From the NCBI GenBank assembly GCA_013433145.1, contig CM024168.1, positions 10,858,184 to 10,922,183 of the forward strand: a DNA stretch of 64,000 nucleotides, written 5' to 3'. The notes under the pieces are model-generated. The model saw nothing but the letters and a program-made list of their open reading frames with translations. It was not told the origin of the DNA and searched no databases. Positions 24,975 to 35,338 of this stretch are shown here, in pieces (the stretch's first letter is position 1; each line of letters opens with the position of its first letter). Origin of the DNA: Ascaris suum (lineage: Eukaryota; Nematoda; Chromadorea; Rhabditida; Ascarididae). Made by a program: the position numbers and the translations under genes.

Positions 24975-27255
24975 CGAGACCTGTCCTGGCGTTCTTTGAC
25001 GCGGGTTGTCAAGGATCATTCATAACGGAGGAGCTTTGTGATCAGCTGAAGCTGAACGCTGGAAAAAGGAGCAAATATCCATAGCGGGGTTCGGCGCCCA
25101 GCAACCGAAGTGTTATGATACAAAGCAAGTAAGCATTCTGCTAGAACTGAAGAACGGAAATAAAAAACATATCAAAGCCAGTACAATGCCTTTCTTGACA
25201 AAAGAGCTTCAGAGAGTAAATGTGGAATCCAATGAAATTATCCCAGACACACGTGAAAAGTATCGGCTGTGTCTTCCCGAAAAATGGGAGCAACCGGAGC
25301 TAATAATTGGTGCAGACTATTTCTTCGACCTAATTGAAGGTTCGCATAAATTGCCATCCGGATTCCACCTGGTCAAGTCGAAAGTGGGAGATATGCTAGC
25401 AGGAAGTGGCTACGCAAAATTGAACACGCAAAGAGCCTTTTCATCTGCAGATACGGCGTTAGTGGTGAAGTCGGCCACAGTTACTAATGAAGCAGATATT
25501 GACCAGTTCTGGAAATTGGAAACGCTTGGGATTGACGATACAGTGGACTCAAAAGAGGATGTCGCAGCACTAGAACAGTTCAAAGCAACAATAACTAAGT
25601 TGGAAAATGGTCGATATGTCGTAAGCTGGCCGTGGAAATCGCCCACGCCTAAAGTCCCATATAACTTCGGTCTATGCATTGGCAGACTAAAGTCCACATT
25701 GAAAAGCTTAAAGGATGAGGAGCTGTTCAAAAGATATGACGATACCTTTCGACAACAGCTAGAACAAGGTATAATTGAAAAGGCGCCTAAAGTCCCAGAT
25801 GGACCTCTTATCTCGTATATACCACATCAAGCAGTCCTAAACCCCCAAAAATCGACCACTAAATTGCGGGTGGTTTTTGACGCGAGTGCCAAAGATAAAA
25901 GGGGTAACTCCTTGAACAGTCAACTGCTCAGAGGCCCGGTGATGTTAAATGATTTAGCAGGCATTCTGTTACGGTTCCGAACTTCTAAATACGTCGTTCT
26001 GGCCGATGTAGAAAAAGCGTTTCTGCAATTGGAGCTAAACGTAAAGGATCGCGATACGACCAGGTTCTTGTGGGTAAAAGAGAAGGGTCCAGTTAACGAA
26101 AACAATATCGAAGTGTATCGATTTTGCAGAGTACCATTCGGAATGATTTCCAGTCCGTTCTTACTTGCTGCAACCTTGACGAAACACTTGACCGAAATTG
26201 GATCTACTACAGCGCGGGAAATCTTAAGAAATCTGTACGTAGACAATGTCATGTTGCAAGCAGATGATTCAGAGACAGCGATGCGATTATGTCGCGAAGG
26301 GAAAGCAATCTTCGAGGATGCCGGGATGAACCTAAGGTCATTCGTGTCAAATAACAAAGAAGTGAACGATGCTATTCCTTCAGAAGATCGAGAAGAAGTA
26401 AGAGAGACGAAAGTCTTAGGAATAACATGGTCACTGAAGGAGGACAAAATAGTATTAGGTGTAAACGATAAAAATGATGCGGCCCAAAACAAGCGACAAG
26501 TGCTGAGCTTTGTGGCTTCTCACTTTGATCCTCTCGGATTAATGGCTCCGGTATTTGTACCAGTAAAAGTATTCCTTCAACAATTATGGAAGAAGAAATA
26601 CCAATGGGATGACTCATTGAAAGCAGAAGAAAAGTTACTGTGGGAAAGATTACAGAAAAGTTGGAACAAAACAATAAACGTAATCCCTCGTCAGATATTC
26701 TTCTCTAATACAAAGGAGAGACAACTCCATGTTTTTGTCGATGCATCAACGCAGGCATACGCCGCAGCGGTATACAACCGTGAAGTCGTAAATGGAGCGA
26801 TATTAACGAACCTAGTTATGGCCAAAACACGTCTGTGTCCTGTGAAAGGAACTTCTATACCAAGACTCGAACTGTTAGCAGCCTTTATCGGAGTACGATT
26901 ACTGGAGTTTGTGAAGAAACAACTGTCAATGGAAGAAGTAAAGAGCCATTACTGGAGCGACAGCAAATGTGTGTTGCATTGGATATGTTCAGATAAAGAG
27001 GTCAATACGAGGTTCATCGAAAACCGTTTAAAGCAAATGCGTAGTACGGCAAAATGGTGGAGTTACGTCCCATCAGACCAAAACCCGAGCGATATCGCCA
27101 CAAAAGGTGTCGCTCCTGATAAGCTTAAGGAGAATTCGTTGTGGTGGCATGGCCCATCATGGCTCAGACAGTCGGAAGAGAATTGGCCGAAATGGGAGCT
27201 TTCGAATCTGCAACAATGTGTGATGATGAAGACATCTTTGAAAAGTGCAAAGTGA
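24962..27255 (+). pseudogene. pol: pol part 1: aspartic protease, reverse transcriptase, RNase H
   Basis: Protease similarity starts in another frame at the gag stop, with FFDAGCQGSF as the active-site motif (Asp-Ala-Gly where Asp-Ser/Thr-Gly is usual) and a stop near 25,080. From about 25,084 one frame is open to 27,255. It holds the rest of the DUF1758 protease domain (ELIIGADYFFDLI), RT motifs (VVFDASAK, LADVEKAFLQLEL, FCRVPFGMISSPF, LRNLYVDNVMLQADD) and RNase H motifs (LHVFVDAST, RLELLAAFIG, YWSDSKCVLHWI). The RT catalytic box reads YVDN rather than YVDD. Similarity shifts to the next frame around 27,200-27,240. It would copy the element RNA into DNA in cytoplasmic particles. The inverted relative at 21.3 kb also has DAG, so that is a lineage trait. 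Confidence 0.93.
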
Positions 27256-28801
27256 GGAGAGATCTTGGCAAGCAACCTACAGCAACCGTTATGGCGCTTG
27301 AGGTTGATACGGAAGTGGAAAGCGACTGTGCCACAAATCACCGTGTTATCGAGATAAACAAGTATAGCACTTGGAGAAAAGTGAAGGGAATTACGGCCGT
27401 CGTATTAAGGTTCGTACGGAACCTAAAGGACCGAGAAAGAAAGGCAGCAGGAGCAGAAGACCAAATAGAAGCGGAAAAACTTCTCATCAGACAGGCTCAA
27501 GAAGAAACGATCACGAAAGCAGATATTATGCGTTGGGAACTTTTTCGAGACGACGATAATCTTTGGAGATGTGGAGGACGTCTTACCTATTCAGACCTCC
27601 CACGAGACACGAAATTCCCGATTATTCTACCTAAACACCCTATCACCGAGATGATTATTATTTATCAACACGAAATCTTAATGCATTCAGGACCAGCCCA
27701 CACTTTAAACCAACTGCGATCAAAGTACTGGATAGCTAAAGGAAGAGAAACGGTAAAAAAGGCCATCAAAAAAAGGTGCATGAAATGTCGTAGATGGCTC
27801 ACACATCCATTCAAGCTTCCAAAAATGCCGGACTTACCATCATACCGCACAGTTGTAACTCGAGCCTTCGAAAATGTAGGAGTGGATTATTTTGGTCCGT
27901 TCAACGTGAAAGCTCCTTTAGGCAATGAAAGTAAACTCCAAAAAAATTGGGTAGCGTTGTTTACATGTCTTACGACGCGCGCTGTCCACTTGGAAGTGGC
28001 AAATGACTTGTCAGCATCTTCATTTCTCAACTGCTTTCGGAGATATGTGGGTCGAAGAGGAAAACCTAAGCTTATGTTTAGCGATAACGGGAGCAATTTT
28101 ACTCTAGCAGCAGAAGTCCTAAGGCAAATCGGCAAAACAGACGACATCAAGTGGAACTTCATAACACCATTCGCCCCGTGGCAAGGAGGAGTATACGAAA
28201 GGATGATAGGTCTAACTAAAACTTCGCTTCGTAAAGCAGTGGGAAGAAAACAGTTGAGCGAAGAAGAATTTCGAACACTTATCATAGAAGTGGAAGGAGT
28301 AGTCAACAGTAGACCGCTCACTTATGTGCATGAAACATCAGTTGATGTTATCCGACCGATCGATTTTTTGATACCAGCTGCAGAGTTGATCCTGACTGTA
28401 AGCGAAGATGGAGAAAAGGACGATCCAAGTTATCTCCCAAAGGTGGTGATGTCTCGAGAAAGAATGTTATTGAGATGGAAAGCAACACTTGGGACACTCG
28501 ATCGCTTCTGGAATTACTGGCGGTCAGAATATCTGACATCGCTGCGAGAGCGAACACAACGAAATCATCGAGCCGTTAGAGGATCAATAAGTCGAGAGCC
28601 GCAAATAAACGAGGTGGTTATTATAGAAGAAGAAGGAACCCCAAAGCCATGTGGAAATTAGGTCGAATAGTGGAAATAAAAGGGGGAGAAGGTCGATCCA
28701 TACGCACAGCGAGAGTAAAATTGGGGAACGGAAATGAATGGACCAGACCCATAAGTCAGTTGTATCCGCTCGAGATAGATAGTAACGAAGCACCAATATA
28801 A
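27141..28801 (+). pseudogene. pol: pol part 2: integrase and C-terminal DUF5641-like domain, frameshifted
   Basis: An open frame of about 500 codons to TAG at 28,659-28,661 carries the integrase. The zinc-binding H2C2 is visible (HEILMHSG ... CMKCRRW), followed by the catalytic D,D,E: VDYFGPF, MFSDNGSNF and GGVYERMIG. All three acidic residues are present. Just before the stop, around 28,640-28,650, coding similarity moves by one frame and continues to TAA at 28,799-28,801 as the C-terminal domain typical of BEL/Pao pol (WKLGRIVEIKGG, TRPISQLYPLEI). The join to the upstream RT/RNase H frame, near 27,200, is also a frameshift. Integrase would insert the cDNA in the nucleus; the tail domain's role is not established. 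Confidence 0.92.
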
Positions 28802-28827
28802 AAAGGATATTTTCGCTGCGGTCGGAA

Positions 28828-29943
28828 TGTCGCGAAGACACGCGAGTAAAGTTATACAGCTGCTAGAGACATGAGAATTGAAATATGTCTCAAACCAGCA
28901 ACTCGCGATATTGTCCACTTGACCTCTCGCCGCAGCGACTATATCGTTTCACTTAAGTAGCGGTGCGGTTCGTGTGCAGACGCAAACGTCTTTTGCGTTG
29001 CCAGCTCTTCCTTTTTCATTTTTCATGTTTTATTGTTGAGCTTCCTCCTCAATTTGCTTTCATTGTTAATTCTCGATAGCGGTGACTCTTCCTGATCTCT
29101 TCATTATGTATCTGCATCTCGTCAGTTGATGTTTCAATAAAAAGCCACCTCGTCTATATCAGATCACGTCTTATGATGTTTTCGTATTCGTTTATCAGTT
29201 TCGTCGCGTCTTGATGTTGTCAGAGTATATTAAAAAGGTTTAATTACCCAAGTTTGAGGTGTCGGGCGATCGCAGAGTTGAGAAGTGTTCCCCGAACCTA
29301 GTGAACAGACTTGGGGCGAGCCAACCAGGAGGTTGGTGCAGATTCATTTGGCAAAAGGAGGGCGCAAGTGGACGAGCCCTCTTCAATTCAGGCCAGTTTA
29401 CCTTTATATCACGTTGATCGCTGAAGATCTCGAACGGTTTCGAGTCCAGTAGAGAAGTGACAAGCATAGCGGCAGAATGTCGACGGCGCAAGAAAAACAA
29501 TCTGCGGTAAAAACTCTGAATCCGCACGCATTAGGCAGTGACGATTTTCAGTCTTCAGATAACTTGGTGGTCGGCGTAAGCGCAATCGTCCGTCACCTTG
29601 TTTCGCGTGTGAAATAAGTGTATCGAACTTCGCATTTTTGCACTGCCGCAATTGTTATAAGAATTACGTTTACAAAGCTGCCTTATTGCGCCCACAGTGT
29701 GTATCCTATCATCCATCGTTGTATAACCTGCCCCCAAGTTCTCGTCAAGTTTCAGACAATTTTCTTTGTTGTGCTTGCTGTTTTGATATTGCTGTTGTTT
29801 CGACAGGCCTGCATTGTTTATAAGTTTTATTCCGCGCACCAGTGATTCTTAACGACTGTTATCCTTCATTCTAATAAACCGGCGTTCTAACGGGTTTTCT
29901 TTTCTGTCGTAATGTTGAAATGCATTATATTCGTTACACGACA
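28828..29943 (+). repeat. 3' LTR
   Basis: Co-linear with the 5' LTR from TGTCGCGAAGACACG to TTTCTGTCGT (29,910), with small substitutions and one-base indels. The terminal 33 bp to TTACACGACA differ from the 5' copy. It begins only 26 bp after the pol stop. No clear polypurine tract touches it; the nearest purine run, AAAAGGGGGAGAAGG, is inside the coding region near 28,679. AATAAA occurs at about 29,872. Confidence 0.87.
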
Positions 29944-32879
29944 ACTCTTGGGTCTGGAGGTTCACTTCGTCGTTGTATTTTGCCTTTGATCCGTGTTTGC
30001 AAGTTAATCACATATTCTGTTCACGCTTAGCGTGTGAGGTCATTTGTTTAATTATTACTTTCATGAAACCTCAGTGATTCATTAGGTTTCGTTGATGAAG
30101 GTGCTTTTTTATGCATCTTACGATTTAGCATTAGTGGACGCATTACTGCGATGGTTTATTTATGCGTTTCGGTTTGAATTTCTTATTATGTTCGAGATTG
30201 TCTAGGCGCTTATTTTTTTATTCATAAGCTTCCAGCATCATTGCCGTCTGGTGCCTGAATATTATTCATATGTTCGGTCGCGTCAACACACCGCCGACAT
30301 TAACTGCATTGAAAACATTAAAGAAACGTTTTCCCATCTCATTTGCTAGTAGACGTTTTTTAAACACTGCCGACATTTGGTCCCAAGAAAGTTTATTCCG
30401 CAAAATTTCCTTCGGGCCAAATCGACCTGTTTAGAAGGCTCGGTGAGGGTTTCAGAACTGTTCAAGTGTTCTGAAACATCGCCATCTGAAAGCTGGTGTT
30501 ATCCTATACTATAAGTTTATAAATTGTTATTCAAGAATCTCTGTTGACAAGCTTTTTGCATTTACTCCCAAATAGAAGTCGTCGTACGCCCAGCTATCAG
30601 CTACAATGGAAACCGTGTTATTCAAGTAATGATTTGCAAAGCCCCATTTATTGAACTATGCGTAAGACATTTTCGCCTTCAAAAAACGTCGCTAGAGTTT
30701 CAGTCGATGGGATAGTCGATTTTTATCAATGCATGTGCCTTTTAAGTTTAAATTTTGCTCATTCATTCATTCGTGCCCTCATTTTCTTTCCCTTCTATCT
30801 CCCTTCCCGCTTAAAATTATGCATTCTGTTCTTTTATATGCTTCAGCATTTTAATATCTTCTTTATGCTTCATGCACCTTTTACGTCTTTTCATTGCCTC
30901 TACTACCATACGTATAAATCCATTTTCACGTTTCTTCCTCTCTACTTTTACGTTCCTATAGGACGAAATTTTTGGTTTCCTCGCTTATCAGGTTGCCTAG
31001 TTGCAATTCTTTGTATTCGTTTATGACAGAAGATTGTGCTGCTGTGCTACTGGTACTGTAATACTAACTGATTACCTTGCTACATTGTTGTGTTGTGTGC
31101 GACGTTCACGGATAACATAGTGTCGACGAGAGAAAAGGCTAAATCTTAGCTTTAATGTCCACTTTTCGCAAAACACCGTTTTTGGTTCAGCTTGGTATAC
31201 TTTGCTCGCACCTTTGCAAATATGAGTGAAACAAATTTGCGTAATTTATTACTCTAAGATGGGTATAAAAACAGCGTGCCGGTGCAGCGTGGCCAGTTGT
31301 ATACGATCTCGCTCGGCAGACGCCGAGTCGCTGACACTACAAGGTGCGTTCTGTTTGCAGTTGTCCTGCTGTCATTTTCGACGTCCCTAATTTCTCGAAA
31401 AAGAAGGCGTTGCGAAATGTTACCCCTCAGTTTCCTATCGAGCGAAGGAGGAGCGTAAGGAGCTGATGTATATGATTGCTGAGATCTGTGTTGCTTGTTT
31501 TGTGGCGTGTCATTAAATCCCGCTCGCAACGGGTCTAAATTATTCACGTCCAGAAGGAAGAATGGGAGTAGGCGTCGAGGATGGGAAGTGGCTGCAACTC
31601 TGACGCCTCTAAAATACGCAGAGATGCATGTCCAATTGATGACTTGCAATGTTCGCTTTGGCGATGCTCATTCCTGTGTATCTGCATATGTTTATCTGTG
31701 CCCGTCTGCAAATTTCAGTCCCTGGTCCCGTTAGGTGGCTATGCACGAAAACCGGGTACGTAACGCTCCGCAGGACTTTCTGGGTTCACTCACTCTCTCC
31801 GAATAGTATCATAGACATGTAAGCGTTGAAAAATTTGCAGTTTCACAGCTTATCGCTACGTTGCTAGAAGCAGTTCCGGTAAACGAATCTTTTCATGGTA
31901 TTTTTTGCTGTAACCGTTCCTGCTGAAATTTGAATACAGTTCAATCGTCTTTATACTATTTCTGAACTATTCACGAAATCGGTCGGCATGTTGAGTAAGT
32001 TTGCAAAAGTGTCTGTCATGTAATTTCCTCTGACAGTTTGATGCTAGAGAAGTGAACGGAAAGTAGAAAATCCTGAAAATCGAAATGGTAGGCAATAGAA
32101 TTCATATAGACGAGTCAAAAACTAGGCATATCACTCGTTAGCATTCAACTATAAAGTTTGAAAATATTTTCAGGTGTTCGCTTAATCGAATACAAGTAAC
32201 GCATTGGATTTGCGTCACAGTCGCTAGCTTTAGCAAATCCAAGTACTCATCATGCGAAGATCATCGTAATTGTTCATGCAATTGATTGATATTCTTTGGT
32301 GAAATGGCTGACGATATGATGGTATGGGAGAGTGAGTGTTGGACGCGTGAAGGATTAAACATCAACATAGAGCGTGATGTTGGAATGCACTTGTTCTTGT
32401 GCTGAGGGTTTTGAAAGTCGACGATGAGCGATGAGCATAGCATAGTCTTGTGTAATGTAATCTTATTGACGTCTGATATCGTTAAGGAGCATGCGTCCAT
32501 TGCTTCCATCACATCATATCGTAGTTCTCTAATGATCTAGGACGGGTGACTTTATCAGTTGTGAATGTTCTCACCGAACCGAGTGGTGAAATGATCCAGA
32601 TTGGTAGTCACATATATAATCAGAAAGTTTCATCTTTTTTTCTAGTGCATATTAGGCAATCACGCCAAGGAACTTTTCGGCATCAGTCGAGCGAACAAAC
32701 TCTTTTGGACTGATTGAACTTTAGTACCTCGCACTTTTTTGAAGCTTAAGCCAGTACTGATGTGGTCGCGCATACAATGTACCGCATTTGCCACATTCTC
32801 AGGAGTGACCTCTTTGCTCTCTAACTTCTGAATGAGCTCCGTTTCCTTCAGGACACATTCATAAAACTCCAAAAAATGC

Positions 32880-32970
<91 letters not shown>

Positions 32971-33412
32971 CATGACTTACTGTATGCAGATTGTCTATCG
33001 TTGCCCTAGCCTGCTAAAATTCTACAAGAAAAAGCCTCGATCTCAGTGAAACTCATCACCTCAGTCACCTATATCCCATCTTCCCCTTACAATCCTGAGT
33101 ACTTCTAAGTCAGCGAGATATATTTATCATTATAGCAAGTATTTTACACATTCACAGTGCAATATGGGCCAGACTGTTTATTCTGTTGCCTCCATTGCAT
33201 GAGTCAGGTTTCTTGCTTTAGAAGTATCACTAATTAAACAATAGGCGGACCCTATCTCTTCTTAAATGTTGATTAAAGCTTTCTTCATCACATTTTAACA
33301 CAGTTGCCGGGCGCAAAGATGGCTTCGTGATGAAATGAGCCATTCAAACAACTTTCCAATGTCTATGAAAAAAGAGTTCAGCTATAGTCAAGGATCCACT
33401 CCATGATTTTAG
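29944..33412. other. interval without a secure gene
   Basis: Nothing firm is seen. A possible exon, 31,270-31,342, on the plus strand (acceptor AAAAACAG, donor ACAAG/GTGCGT; reads VPVQRGQLYTISLGRRRVA) is the best coding candidate, and a Cys-poor open stretch follows at 31,495-31,734. A pyrimidine-rich open frame at 30,658-31,026 looks like chance. It may hold upstream exons or promoter of the kinase gene. Confidence 0.35.
32881..32968. repeat. (TA)n microsatellite
   Basis: An almost pure TA tract of nearly 90 bp. Confidence 0.97.
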
Positions 33413-33523
33413 TGGAACAGCACCAGGAAGAGGCAGAAGTCGAGCGGCTAACCGCAGCAGTAGTCATGGTCAATTCAAGGAAACGGATGGTACCGCAGCT
33501 AACAATTATAATACACTTGTTCA
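33413..33523 (+). CDS. candidate 5' exon of the kinase-like gene
   Basis: Between GATTTTAG and the consensus donor TTCA/GTAAGAG the phase-2 frame reads as an Arg/Ser/Gly-rich peptide (GTAPGRGRSRAANRSSSHG) followed by ETDGTAANNYNT. Low-complexity basic N-termini are common in nematode CK1-like kinases. Phase does not join directly to the 35,339 exon, so at least one exon between them is missing, or this belongs to another gene. Confidence 0.35.
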
Positions 33524-35338
33524 GTAAGAGTTTTTGTCACCAAATAATGCATTCTCACTTCATATGATATGACATACTGACCAATTTTATTTGGCCTGAA
33601 GCGTCTGATCTCGCCGCAGCTTCTGAAGAACGTATATTCATTCGTCTATCAATTGACGCTGTTAGCGTCTTAGGATATTGCAGTGACATATCGACCCTTA
33701 ACTGGACATGCATATGTGGGCGGAAAGAATGAGAAGAGTGTGTGAAAAAACCTGCGCGCAAGAAGGGGAGGGATAGTAGTTTTCAAAACGATCACATCTT
33801 GGGAGCTGCTCACTGCACTCAGGAAGCAACTGGACTTCAATGCTTCAGATCAGTCTAGGTGGAAGGATATCAGCTATGTTTGAAATTTGGAAGAAAGTTT
33901 GCAGGAACTTATATAATCCGAGATATCACAATTTTCTACAGTCATATCGTAAGAAAGACATCTTATTTCATCTTTTATTCACTACTGGGGAGGAATTTCA
34001 ACAAAAGGGAAACCGGTCCAGGAAGGAGTGAGATCTCTTGCCTTGTTCCTATTTAGCTGACAGCTGATTTCCCACAGCAGCTGATGAAATACTAAATTTT
34101 GTCAGTTCAGTTTCTACTGCACGCAAAAATATGCCGAAAACTCCGCATTCTTCTGTTTCATAAGTCCAAATTCTCGTTAGGTTGATTTTTCTCAAGTGTT
34201 AATTTGTTTTTTGTATAGCATTGCACATTTCCTCTTTGCCGCCATCTAATTAATGTTTTCAAAGAAAACTTTCAAAAGAGTGTCCCTCAAAAGTCCCACT
34301 TACCTGCAACCACTTGAATGACAAAAACTGTCGGAGCTATTTTGCTTGAACCTCATTTCCTACGAGTTTTGCTTGGCCTATTGTACCGCATCACTATTTG
34401 CCCAAACTACATCATCTTCTATCTTGCCGCCAAGTGTTCGGTTTATTTGCCAGAAAGTTACAAAATTTCCATCAGTTCTTAAAAACAGATTCGTTTTTCT
34501 TAAATGGCATGAGTAATCAGCTTGAGCAGTTTAACGCATATTTTAGGACATTGAGGAAGTTAGACTTAGTCGAGAAGTGAGGAACACGTATTCTGAAATC
34601 AATATGTGAACGCTGTTAATTGAAGAATTTCGTTTTCAGGAAAATCTTTGGACCGATGAAGACATTTGAAAGGGTACGGGCATTGCAATAAGATTTTTGC
34701 CTCATTTTCATTTTTTATGACGAATTTTTTGAAACTTTCATATGTTATTGGACTATTCTTATAGCAAGGTCTAAGGAGGAAATTCATATTGTTTGGAGCA
34801 TACATATAATGATCGGCTGTGAATCAGCTTGAGTCTTTAGACAGATATCAAGGTAGCAGAAATCAGGGACCGATATCCCAAAGCTTCCATGTAGAAACGA
34901 CTGTAATGTCATTGCAATCGGTCGGATATATATGGGCTTAACCCCACTTCCATGAACCGATAATTCTGAGTCACTCCCGCACGTAAGGAAAGCACAATTG
35001 TCCTTCGTTCCGTCGCTTGATTTTATATATCATTGTCTCTGAAGACCGCTTGTGGATTTATGCATCGTTCTAATCCCCATTTCTTTGCAGCGGTCTCGTG
35101 CTGCGTTACGATTCTCGAAAACCGTCTTCGAAATTACGATTAATTGTAATGGAATTCTGGCTACCCACCGATCATTGGCCTTAGGTTTCGCAACTGTTCT
35201 TTTCAGGATAGAATACTGAAGGCATTATATAGACGGGCCAAGCACTTATTTGTGCACGGTTAATCAGTCTTATTTGCAGTGGTTGTAACTTTTGAAAAGT
35301 AACGCTCATTTGATTCATTCAAGCATGAGATATTTTAG

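Larger units (their letters stand above)
22287..29943 (+). mobile_element. BEL/Pao-type LTR retrotransposon, nearly complete, coding region broken
   Basis: Long direct repeats of about 1.1 kb flank a gag-pol interior in the order gag (coiled region, DUF1759-like domain, three zinc knuckles), DUF1758-type aspartic protease, reverse transcriptase, RNase H, integrase and C-terminal DUF5641-like domain. This order and these domains are those of the BEL/Pao group. No target-site duplication is visible: the left flank ends GGGCT and the right flank starts ACTCT, so ends may have been rearranged. The LTRs are very similar, with a few dozen small differences by eye, which suggests a fairly recent insertion. 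Gag and pol carry several frameshifts and at least two premature stops, so this copy should not be autonomous. Confidence 0.95.

Noticed and set aside
25920..26492. 190-codon open frame on the minus strand
   Set aside because: It is the antisense shadow of the reverse transcriptase coding region.
30658..31026. 122-codon frame rich in Phe/Leu
   Set aside because: It comes from a pyrimidine-rich stretch just after the retrotransposon and has no motif.
31254..31649. 131-codon minus-strand frame
   Set aside because: No matching splice signals; the opposite strand has a more exon-like signal at 31,270-31,342, although that is also weak.
34398..34580. Possible exon reading NGMSNQLEQFNAYFRTLRKL after AAAACAG
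   Set aside because: No usable donor in frame before the stop and no fit to the kinase-gene phases.
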